Assembly: GCA_002726235.1 (NCBI GenBank)
Contig: PBSN01000008.1
Location: 19,826-83,825, forward strand
DNA: 64,000 nucleotides
Source of the DNA: Nitrospiraceae bacterium
GTDB lineage: Bacteria; Nitrospirota; Nitrospiria; Nitrospirales; UBA2166
Direction of reading: 5' to 3'
Shown here: positions 44,156-52,004 of the stretch, one piece after another
How positions within the stretch are numbered: the stretch's first letter is position 1
Layout of the letters: each line of letters starts with the position of its first letter
The notes under the pieces: model-generated
Told to the model about the DNA's origin: nothing
The model's database searches: none
Seen by the model: only the letters and a program-made list of their open reading frames with translations
Translations under genes and position numbers: made by a program

Positions 44156-45280
44156 ATGATGTCAGCGGATCCAATTGACCTTAGGATGGATCGAGCGGTC
44201 ACCGACGGTGTGTTTCCAGGTGGAGTGTTGCTCGTTGAGTTCAAAGGAGAGACCGTACACCATGCCGCGTACGGTTTCGCATCTTGTGTTCCTACGCAAT
44301 TGCCGACAACTATCACTACGATTTATGATCTTGCCTCGCTAACCAAACCACTTGCGACAACACTTGCAGTGATGTTGCTGGTTCAGGATCAAGCCCTCAT
44401 TCTCGATAGGCCCATCTGCCAATATTTACCTCAGTTAAACAATATGGGAGTTGGCCAAGCAACTCCACGTCACCTTCTGTCTCATTCAGCCGGATTCCCC
44501 GCATGGAAGTCGTACTATCTCGAATGGGACAAAGAGAAGCTATCCACAACATCCCAGGTGGACTGGCTTGAAAATCGGCAGAGAATCTATGATCGTATCC
44601 ATCGTGAAAAACTGGAGTATCCTATTGGAGCTGGGACAACATATAGTGATCTTGGTTTTATACTGCTGACTGAACTCGTGGAAACCATCTCCAGAAAGAA
44701 TTTTGGAGAATTCTGCCTTTCTCGGATTTTTAACCCTCTTGCTACAGTAAATACGTTTTTTGTTGCACCGACAGGTCCGGTCTGTTCACTCCCCGCAAAG
44801 GATCGTGTCTATGCTGCGACTGAAGATGATCAGTGGAGAGGGAGAGTACTCTTTGGAGAAGTACATGATGAGAATGCTTATGTGCTTGGGGGCATCGCTG
44901 GTCATGCAGGGCTGTTCAGTACAGCGAGTGACGTGCTCAACATTGTTCGGGAGTATGGTGCGGCGGTTAGAGGGGAGGGACGGATCCTACGTGCTGATCT
45001 CGCACGCCTGTGTATCACTCGGCAGAAGCAGGTTTTGGATTCGACCCGTGCGCTTGGTTGGGATACCCCTTCGGACGTTTCCTCAAGTGGCCGATATTTC
45101 TCTGATCAGTCATTTGGTCATCTTGGATTCACTGGAACGTCAATCTGGGTAGATCCAATCATGGATCTGATTGTCGTGTTGTTAACCAATCGTGTCCATC
45201 CCAGCCGAGCCAATGAGCGGATTAGGGAATTCAGACCGTTGCTTCACGACCTGATTTATGAGTGGTGTGCCAAGCTTTGA
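44156..45280 (+). CDS. Serine hydrolase of the class C beta-lactamase / penicillin-binding fold
   Basis: The 374-residue protein carries the S12-type triad: SLTK with Ser61 and Lys64, YSDLG near residue 162, and GHLGFTG near 321. Relatives include esterases, D-amino-acid peptidases and peptidoglycan hydrolases; resistance to antibiotics should not be assumed. No signal peptide is evident, so it is probably cytoplasmic. The start is the ATG at 44156 or the next codon, also ATG. Its 3' end overlaps the convergent DHH phosphoesterase gene by 50 bp. Confidence 0.88.
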   Translation: MMSADPIDLRMDRAVTDGVFPGGVLLVEFKGETVHHAAYGFASCVPTQLPTTITTIYDLASLTKPLATTLAVMLLVQDQALILDRPICQYLPQLNNMGVGQATPRHLLSHSAGFPAWKSYYLEWDKEKLSTTSQVDWLENRQRIYDRIHREKLEYPIGAGTTYSDLGFILLTELVETISRKNFGEFCLSRIFNPLATVNTFFVAPTGPVCSLPAKDRVYAATEDDQWRGRVLFGEVHDENAYVLGGIAGHAGLFSTASDVLNIVREYGAAVRGEGRILRADLARLCITRQKQVLDSTRALGWDTPSDVSSSGRYFSDQSFGHLGFTGTSIWVDPIMDLIVVLLTNRVHPSRANERIREFRPLLHDLIYEWCAKL

Positions 45281-46265
45281 TGGCTTTCTCGATCTTCGGA
45301 ATAAAATCAGTCGGATCGTAAACGGGAGAAGCTAGTTGAAAGCCAGCTGCATTAGGGTGTCCTCCACCTCCTAGAAATGTAGCGATGCTTGCGAGATTGA
45401 TTTCGCACGCATTTGATTTGCGAAGACTATAACGACCATCAGACTCACTAAATAGAACGACAATACTGTTATGAATCGATGCTCGGAGTGCATTGCCAAC
45501 CTGACTTGCGTACTTGTTGCATCTAGCATAGATGATCGTCAGATCTAAAGCTTCCATGACATGTTGTTGTTTCGAACTCATAGCGAGAGAAAGGCTTGCT
45601 TGTAATTCCGTCTTCGCTTCGTCGTAGGCGCGTGTGAGTGTTGGTGTAAACGTCGCATCTGCATCAATGTCAAGCAGTGTTTGATAGCCATCAAGTCCAT
45701 TTCCTTGGCGCGCCAGTTGTTCGATAGCGAGGGCAAGCCGCATCGATTTCTCATCTTGGCCATTGTGGAGCCAGCGATCGTGTTCATCAGCAAGCATGAC
45801 GATATTCTGAAGACTGGATAACCATGCGGCTGCGTCTGGTGATGTTGGGGGTTGATCGAGGAGAAAATCAAACAGGAGCCGTGATGCGGCATATGTCGAA
45901 CTGATGACATATCCTGTTAGGTGAATATCGCGAATCTCTGACTTTGGCTTTTCAATAGCATTTCTGTGATGATCAATCCAGAATACTCTCCATCCATTTT
46001 CTATCAGTTGCCGAAGATGCTTATCTGTGGCGCGATGTTTCCAGGCCATATCGGTGATCCAAAGATCGTGAGGATCAGGAGTTGTGGCGATCATCGTTTC
46101 GATGACTGAGTCGAGTTGTGAAGGATGTGTAAACTGAGGGATAATCGTGCGCGTACCGTAATACCTGGCCACAGCGACTGCACAGGTCGTCCCATCAAAG
46201 CAGCCTGGGCCGTGTGATAAGAGAATAGGTAGTCTGTCAGGTTCCGGATTTGTTTTTGTCGCCAT
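45231..46265 (-). CDS. DHH-family phosphoesterase (NrnB-like)
   Basis: The protein belongs to the DHH phosphoesterases, which cleave short oligonucleotides or cyclic-dinucleotide breakdown products using Mn2+. SHGPGCFDGTTCAVAVA is near residues 13-29, FWIDHHRNAIE carries DHH, and GGGGHPNAAGF is the DHHA1 signature. The length is 344 residues. I choose the ATG at 46265; a TTG one codon upstream is possible. It is the last gene of the minus-strand block and overlaps the beta-lactamase-fold gene tail to tail. The substrate cannot be assigned. Confidence 0.87.
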   Translation of the reverse strand: MATKTNPEPDRLPILLSHGPGCFDGTTCAVAVARYYGTRTIIPQFTHPSQLDSVIETMIATTPDPHDLWITDMAWKHRATDKHLRQLIENGWRVFWIDHHRNAIEKPKSEIRDIHLTGYVISSTYAASRLLFDFLLDQPPTSPDAAAWLSSLQNIVMLADEHDRWLHNGQDEKSMRLALAIEQLARQGNGLDGYQTLLDIDADATFTPTLTRAYDEAKTELQASLSLAMSSKQQHVMEALDLTIIYARCNKYASQVGNALRASIHNSIVVLFSESDGRYSLRKSNACEINLASIATFLGGGGHPNAAGFQLASPVYDPTDFIPKIEKAIKAWHTTHKSGREATV

Positions 46266-46442
46266 CAAAGTAAGTCTGTGGGAAGTAAGTATTGTCCTTC
46301 GTGTCAGGTTTTTATCATAAGAGTGCCCAGCGCTTCATTTTAGGATACGGTTGATCTGATAAGGCATTTGCACTGCACAGTGGGTGAGGTGAGACGATGT
46401 TTGATGCAAGGAAAATTTCCCGGATGCTTCTCTTTGGACACG

Positions 46443-47576
46443 TCATAAGGATGAGGCGTGAGCCTCATTAATAGTTGAGTGATGTCCATTTTTCGTCTGT
46501 ACTGATTTCTTCCGACGCGAGCTTGCCAAGGCTTCCACCTCCTCGACCAAAACCTCTTCCAGATCGGCAGCTTTCACCTTACGCACAAGGTTTCCTTCTT
46601 TGAACAGGATGCCAACCCCTTGTCCTCCGGCAATGCCAATATCTGCCTCCTTGCCTTCACCGATGCCGTTGACTACGCAACCCAAGACAGAGACCGTGAT
46701 TGGTTCTTTTATGTGTGCAAGGCGGCGCTCGAGGTTATTTGCAATCTGGATGACATCAATTTCAAGGCGACCGCAGGTTGGACAGGCGATTACATTGATG
46801 CCACGATGGCGCAGCTCTAGCGCTTTAAGAATCTCAAAGCCAATACGGATCTCTTCGCAGGGATCGGCCGCAAGCGAGATGCGCAACGTATCTCCGATGC
46901 CATCCGCGAGTAAGAGACCAAGGCCAACTGATGACTTGACCGTACCGGTTATCGATGTCCCTGCCTCGGTAATACCGAGATGAAGAGGGTAGTCACTCGC
47001 TTCTGAAAACTGGCGATAGGCATCAACTGCAAGATGGACATCGGATGCTTTGAGCGAGACTTTCATATTGGTAAACCCAAAGTCTTCAATAACCTTTACG
47101 TGTGTTATTGCAGATTCGACCATGGCTTCTGCGGTTGGATACCCATACTTTTGGAGAAGTTCGCGTTCTAGAGAGCCGGCGTTGACTCCAACTCTTATTG
47201 GGATGGCTCTATCCTCTGCTGCCTTTACCACCTCCCTTAGTTTCGTACGAGATCCTATATTTCCGGGATTAATCCGAATACAGTCTACGATCTCTGTGGC
47301 AAGAAGTGCGAGGCGATAATCAAAATGAATGTCCGCAATCATCGGGATATGGGTTGCAGCCTTAATTTTTGGTAATGCGTGTATCGCTTCTTCGGTTGGC
47401 ACAGCTACCCTTACGATCTCGCACCCTGCTCTCTCAAGCTGGTGAATTTGCTCTATCGTGCCGTGAATGTCGCAGGTGTCAGTCGTGGTCATTGATTGGA
47501 CGACGATTGGCGCATTGCCGCCAATCGGGATTCCTCCTACCTGAATCTGGCGGGTTTTTCGGCGTTCTGGTTTCAT
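46443..47576 (-). CDS. ispG: IspG (GcpE), HMBPP synthase
   Basis: IspG is a [4Fe-4S] enzyme that converts MEcPP to HMBPP in the MEP isoprenoid pathway. VGGIPIGGNAPIVVQSMT is near residues 13-30. The cluster cysteines lie in ACPTCGRLEIDV (two) and LGCVVNGIGE (one). It is the short, 377-residue bacterial form. The ATG at 47576 has no good ribosome-binding site. It lies 222 bp downstream of dxs on the same strand, so two MEP enzymes are together. A 7-bp hairpin (46451-46468) lies within its last codons. Confidence 0.95.
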   Translation of the reverse strand: MKPERRKTRQIQVGGIPIGGNAPIVVQSMTTTDTCDIHGTIEQIHQLERAGCEIVRVAVPTEEAIHALPKIKAATHIPMIADIHFDYRLALLATEIVDCIRINPGNIGSRTKLREVVKAAEDRAIPIRVGVNAGSLERELLQKYGYPTAEAMVESAITHVKVIEDFGFTNMKVSLKASDVHLAVDAYRQFSEASDYPLHLGITEAGTSITGTVKSSVGLGLLLADGIGDTLRISLAADPCEEIRIGFEILKALELRHRGINVIACPTCGRLEIDVIQIANNLERRLAHIKEPITVSVLGCVVNGIGEGKEADIGIAGGQGVGILFKEGNLVRKVKAADLEEVLVEEVEALASSRRKKSVQTKNGHHSTINEAHASSL

Positions 47577-47798
47577 GGCATTGGCGGTGGTTGAAAGTCC
47601 GTCACGAAATCTGGACAGAGGTGATTCTGGGGTGAGCTAATAAGCAAAGAGCGAGAATTCCGGGAGTATGAAAGCGATAAACGATGCCAACAAAACCCAA
47701 AAGCATCCCAAGCATTGCAGAGAAGCCAAGCTTTGGCCCAGAGTGTCGGTACTCCTTGGTCACAGAGTCCCACAATGCTTTACTTATGAGGGAGTCTG

Positions 47799-49694
47799 TT
47801 ACTTCGTGACGGGCTCATTCTTAAAGGCTGGGTGCAGCTCTTTCGCGGTATGATAGATGCCGTCTGCGGTAATTCCGCATTGCTCTCGGAGACGGTGTTG
47901 TGGGCCTTGGTCAACGAAGATATCTGGGATCCCGACGCGCTTGATTCTGATATTGCTGACATTGTGGTCTGCAAGGCATTCAAGCACAGCACTTCCAAAG
48001 CCACCTTGAAGGACCCCATCTTCAACTGTAATCACGGCATTTGCTTCGCTTGCCACGGTAGTGATGAGTTCAATATCTAACGGTTTAACAAATCTGGCAT
48101 TCACCACTGTAACCACGATCCCTTCAGATTTGAGTCGCTGAGCTGCCTGCATTGCTGGCGCCACTCCGGCCCCAATCGCAATGATGGCGATATCTCTTCC
48201 AGACTGGAGGAGTTCACCTTTTCCAATTGGAATGAGTTTCAGTTCGCGGTTTAGTGGCACTCCAAGCCCACTTCCACGTGGATATCGTACAGATGCAGGA
48301 CCGTCAAGTGTGAGGCCGGTATAAATCATGTGTTGAAGTTCGTTCTCGTCTTTGGGTGCCATCACTGTCATATTGGGAATGTGTCGTAAAAACGCGAGAT
48401 CGTAGACACCATGGTGTGTCGCTCCATCTTCGGCTACTAAGCCACCGCGGTCAATGCAATAGAACACCGGCAAGTTTTGAATCGCAACGTCATGTAGTAC
48501 TTGGTCAAATGCGCGTTGGAGGAAGGTTGAATAAATGCCAACGACTGGTCGCATACCTTGGGATGCGAGGCCTGCAGCAAATGTGACCGCATGTTGTTCG
48601 GCGATCCCAACGTCGTAGAATCGTGAAGGGAATGCCTTGGCAAAACGGTCGAGGCCGGTGCCTCCAGCCATCGCAGCAGTAACAGCGATGATGCGCGAAT
48701 CTTTCTTTGCTTGACGAATGAGCGCGTTGCTCGCGATAGAGGTATATGATGGTGTCGAGCTGTCCTTTTTTGGTTTACCCGTTGCGCGGTCGAATGGTGA
48801 GCAGGCATGAAACCAGACGGGGTCTTTTGTTGCAGGTTCATATCCGGTGCCCTTTTTAGTCACCACGTGTAGAAGTGTTGGCCCACTGAGTTTTCCGATA
48901 TGTTCAAGTATGGGGAGCAGTTGATTGAAGTCATGACCTTCAATGGGTCCAACGTATCGGAATCCAAGCTCTTCAAAGAGGAGTCCAGGCAGAATGAGTC
49001 CTTTTGCTGATTCCTTCGCTCGTCTGGCCATTTTGAGCATTGGTTCGCCAATGCGAGGAATGGATTGCAAAGCAGTCTTCGCCTCTGCTTTTATCCATGT
49101 CGCAAAACTTCCTGTGATTGTCCGATTCAGGTACGCGGATATTGCTCCGACATTCCGTGAGATCGACATCTTATTGTCGTTCAGAATCACAATGGAGTTA
49201 TGCTGAAGCATCCCGGCATGATTGAGGCCTTCATAGGTCATGCCGGCAGTGAGTGCTCCGTCGCCAACGATTGTGATGACTTTATATTTCTGGCCGAGAA
49301 AACCTCTTGCTTCAGCAATGCCAACTCCTGCGGAAACCCCTGTTCCTGCATGACCAGCATTGAACACATCAAATTCGCTCTCTTCACGCTTACAGAAGCC
49401 GCTGATGCCTCCAAATTGTCTTAGCGTGTGAAAGGTGTCCCGCCGACCTGTAATGAGTTTATGTGTGTAACTCTGGTTGCCAGTGTCCCAGATAATTTTG
49501 TCATTCGGTGTGTCGAAAGCGTAATGCAGTGCCAAGGTGAGCTCAACAACCCCAAGGTTAGATGCAAGATGGCCTCCGACCTTCGAAGTGATATCAATGA
49601 GCCGTTCGCGAATTTCTACCGCAAGGGCTGGGAGCTGACTAGTGGAGAGATTTCTGAGTTCAGCCGGGCTGTTAATTGTGCTGAGAAGTGACAT
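47799..49694 (-). CDS. dxs: Dxs, 1-deoxy-D-xylulose-5-phosphate synthase
   Basis: Dxs condenses pyruvate and glyceraldehyde 3-phosphate with thiamine diphosphate, the entry step of the MEP pathway. GGHLASNLGVVELTLALHY is near residues 39-57, TPP-binding GDGALTAGM near 145 with the later Asn in ILNDNKMSIS, and VGIAEQHAVTFAAG in the second domain. The length of 631 residues is standard. The frame is open 38 codons further upstream, but the ATG at 49694 has GAGAGGA just before it and homology starts there. Confidence 0.96.
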   Translation of the reverse strand: MSLLSTINSPAELRNLSTSQLPALAVEIRERLIDITSKVGGHLASNLGVVELTLALHYAFDTPNDKIIWDTGNQSYTHKLITGRRDTFHTLRQFGGISGFCKREESEFDVFNAGHAGTGVSAGVGIAEARGFLGQKYKVITIVGDGALTAGMTYEGLNHAGMLQHNSIVILNDNKMSISRNVGAISAYLNRTITGSFATWIKAEAKTALQSIPRIGEPMLKMARRAKESAKGLILPGLLFEELGFRYVGPIEGHDFNQLLPILEHIGKLSGPTLLHVVTKKGTGYEPATKDPVWFHACSPFDRATGKPKKDSSTPSYTSIASNALIRQAKKDSRIIAVTAAMAGGTGLDRFAKAFPSRFYDVGIAEQHAVTFAAGLASQGMRPVVGIYSTFLQRAFDQVLHDVAIQNLPVFYCIDRGGLVAEDGATHHGVYDLAFLRHIPNMTVMAPKDENELQHMIYTGLTLDGPASVRYPRGSGLGVPLNRELKLIPIGKGELLQSGRDIAIIAIGAGVAPAMQAAQRLKSEGIVVTVVNARFVKPLDIELITTVASEANAVITVEDGVLQGGFGSAVLECLADHNVSNIRIKRVGIPDIFVDQGPQHRLREQCGITADGIYHTAKELHPAFKNEPVTK

Positions 49695-49814
49695 ATTCCT
49701 CTCAATATAAACTGTTGCTACATGACAAAATGACGAGGAAAAACGCCATGGTGCACCCCGAAATCGACCGGAGTCTCCCACAAAGCTGAATGGGCTGTCA
49801 ATGGCCATTTAACC

Positions 49815-49827
49815 CCGCCATTGGCGG
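49815..49827 (-). terminator. Short GC hairpin after the Omp85 gene
   Basis: CCGCC and GGCGG pair around a 3-nt loop immediately after the stop codon of the Omp85-like gene, read on the minus strand. No T-run follows, so it is a weak terminator candidate. Confidence 0.25.
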
Positions 49828-51030
49828 TCAAAACGGGAAATCGAGGCCAGCAAAGACGCCTACGCCTTCGGTTCCGAAGCCGACATCGACTCTGGCAGCG
49901 ATGTTGGGTGCAGCAATGGCTCTGAAGCCGATTCCAGGGTTCAGTTGCCACTTGTCAAAAGTATCGGATCCAAATGTATCAAACACTGTACCTACATCCA
50001 CAAATGGCGCGATTTCAAATTCGGTCATTGTTCCAGCGATTTGCTTCTTGGTGACTTGAATTCGCTCCTCAATATTGAAAAGCGCGGAATGATAACCGAT
50101 GAAACGGTCGATCCCAAATCCTCGGAGTGTTGATTCTCCGCCGAGACTGCTTTGCTCGAAGAATGGAATCTCATCTCCAAAGGCCGTTTGAATTTGGGCG
50201 TGGGCCACGAATATGAATCGCTCTGATAGTTGACTTGGATAGAGCCCTGTGTATTCGACGTGGTATCGCTGGAAGGTGGTGCCAAAATTTTTTCCAATGT
50301 TTTGGTTCAACTCGGCAAACGCCGTCATTAACGTACCACGAGTGGGGGTTTCCCGATCATCCCTTGAATCGTAGAGAGCTCCCAAGCGATGTCCGACGAT
50401 TGTTGCGCCGCCAATTCCCGGCACGAGAGAAAAGTTGTCAGTGATAAAGGGAAGAGAGTCTACGCCGCCGCGTTGGATATCGACATCTCGAAAACGCTCT
50501 GTCAGTTGAACCTCAAAGTGATCGGTGAACCGGTATCCGATCATAATACGCATGATACCTTCCTGATTTGTGTAGTTGGTTTGATCAGATTCGCGACTTT
50601 TGTTTGAAAGCCCAAAGAAGCGTGCAGTGGCATCTTTAAAAAACCCGCCTTCAGCTTCAAAGGTAATACGTGGGTGCCCAAATGCATAATTGCGATATCG
50701 AGCAACAAGTTTTCTTTCGATGGTCTCAGTGTATGATGCGATCAGGCGATAATCGCTGTCATTAGTCGGAAATCCTATCAAATTAAGGCTTGCTCGTGAG
50801 CCAAGGAATTCATTGAAAATATACATAGGAGCGACAATTGTCTGTATTTCATCATTCTCGTTGCTCGATACGAACACTGGGAGAGCGCCGTATTCTGTGC
50901 CACCGTTTTCTGAGGTTGCGAGGACAGGGAGCAAAAAATGTGAAGTTTGGATTTCTGAGGCGTGGCAGGTCCCAGTAAACAGCAATATGCTGGAGAGAAG
51001 CCAAGGCCAGAGCCATGATAGGGAGAGCAA
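49828..51030 (-). CDS. Omp85-superfamily outer-membrane barrel without POTRA domains
   Basis: A signal peptide (about 1-24, ending CHASE) is followed almost directly by beta-barrel strands; 400 residues leave no room for POTRA domains. The Omp85 loop-6 signature appears as GGESTLRGF near residue 300. The ending FAGLDFPF has the terminal aromatic needed for barrel insertion. BamA and TamA proteins with POTRA domains are 550-800 residues, so this is a single-domain Omp85 (surface-antigen D15 type). Its job is unknown. Position between dxs and the hpnM/hpnN genes suggests an envelope lipid role, but this is inference. Confidence 0.83.
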   Translation of the reverse strand: MLSLSWLWPWLLSSILLFTGTCHASEIQTSHFLLPVLATSENGGTEYGALPVFVSSNENDEIQTIVAPMYIFNEFLGSRASLNLIGFPTNDSDYRLIASYTETIERKLVARYRNYAFGHPRITFEAEGGFFKDATARFFGLSNKSRESDQTNYTNQEGIMRIMIGYRFTDHFEVQLTERFRDVDIQRGGVDSLPFITDNFSLVPGIGGATIVGHRLGALYDSRDDRETPTRGTLMTAFAELNQNIGKNFGTTFQRYHVEYTGLYPSQLSERFIFVAHAQIQTAFGDEIPFFEQSSLGGESTLRGFGIDRFIGYHSALFNIEERIQVTKKQIAGTMTEFEIAPFVDVGTVFDTFGSDTFDKWQLNPGIGFRAIAAPNIAARVDVGFGTEGVGVFAGLDFPF

Positions 51031-51230
51031 TTGTCTACTTGGCTAGTTCCGCAATCTTCTAGGGTGAATTAAAACGAAGAAGTGCGGATGTTGTCCATAC
51101 GTGTCGGCGATACGGTCTGCACATGCCCAGCAACTAACCGTATAAATTTTTAGTATGAATATGGCAAAGCGTCATTATACATTAAGCCGCAGTGGAAGCG
51201 GACCAAGGCATGGAATTAAACACTGACTGT

Positions 51231-51893
51231 TTATGGAGGCGGAGAAATCGCTATCTTCTCTCTCAATTGGCTGGTTAAGGTGGCAAAGGACTTTGAGCGA
51301 ATGATACGATCAAATTGTTTACGAAAGTTTCTCACAACGCTGACACCGTCAATGACGACATCATAGACTCGCCATTTCCCATTCTTCTCTCGCATCCGGT
51401 ACTCCACAGGTATTGTTCCTGACTTGTTTATGATTTGGGTTTTTACTTGGCTGAAATCACCTTTGATTGTTTCGTCAAGGTAGTTCACCTGTGAGTCTGT
51501 TCTAGATTCGACTGTTGTGATGTATGAACTCATAAGGAGTTTACTGAGAAGTGAAATGAATTCTTCTTTTTCATCGGCAGACCGTTTTTTCCAGTGCTGT
51601 GCAAGAGTTCGTCTGGCCATTTCTCGATAATCAAATCGCTTAACGAGAATATCATATAGGCGCGTTCTGCGGTCGGTAGCCACCTCATGTGGCGAAAGCT
51701 CAGGATCAATAGGGTACGAAAAAGTAAGTACGGTTAGGAGTGCGTTTGTGGTTTCTTGGATTGCCTGCGTTGGACTGATTGCTGCGGAAGCGTTGGAAAA
51801 ATATCCACCTAGGACAAAACACCCTATGATGAAAATCCGTTTATAAATATGAGTGGTTGTGGAACTCATGTGCATGTTTTCCCGATCAGGCAT
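51231..51893 (-). CDS. hpnM: MlaC/Ttg2-family periplasmic lipid-binding protein (HpnM-like)
   Basis: The 220-residue protein has a signal peptide (cut after about residue 37, SNASA) and an MlaC-type domain. Typical motifs are LVKRFDYREMARRTLAQHW near 85-103, EFISLLSKLLMSSYI, and the C-terminal WRVYDVVIDGVSVVRNFRKQF. MlaC carries phospholipids between membranes; the version found with hopanoid genes is called HpnM. No mlaD, mlaE or mlaF is present, and the neighbour is an RND transporter, so the HpnM label rests on context. The start could be the ATG at 51875, which has a slightly better upstream sequence. Confidence 0.82.
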   Translation of the reverse strand: MPDRENMHMSSTTTHIYKRIFIIGCFVLGGYFSNASAAISPTQAIQETTNALLTVLTFSYPIDPELSPHEVATDRRTRLYDILVKRFDYREMARRTLAQHWKKRSADEKEEFISLLSKLLMSSYITTVESRTDSQVNYLDETIKGDFSQVKTQIINKSGTIPVEYRMREKNGKWRVYDVVIDGVSVVRNFRKQFDRIIRSKSFATLTSQLREKIAISPPP

Positions 51894-52004
51894 GACAATG
51901 TGTTGGGTTCCATAAGCTAAGTATGGTGAGTTTTATCGAATGGGTTTGTTTTACACAAGCGATCTACAATGGGATAACAAGTCTGCGAATTATATCATGG
52001 GAAA

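Noticed and set aside
44156-45280. Beta-lactamase antibiotic-resistance gene
   Set aside because: The S12 motifs fit many esterases and peptidases, there is no signal peptide, and nothing in the context suggests resistance.
46451-46468. Perfect hairpin ATGAGGC-GTGA-GCCTCAT as an intrinsic terminator of ispG
   Set aside because: It lies inside the last codons of ispG and no T-run follows on the minus strand.
47577-47798. Frames between ispG and dxs
   Set aside because: Short, Cys/Trp-rich and without start signals; read as non-coding.
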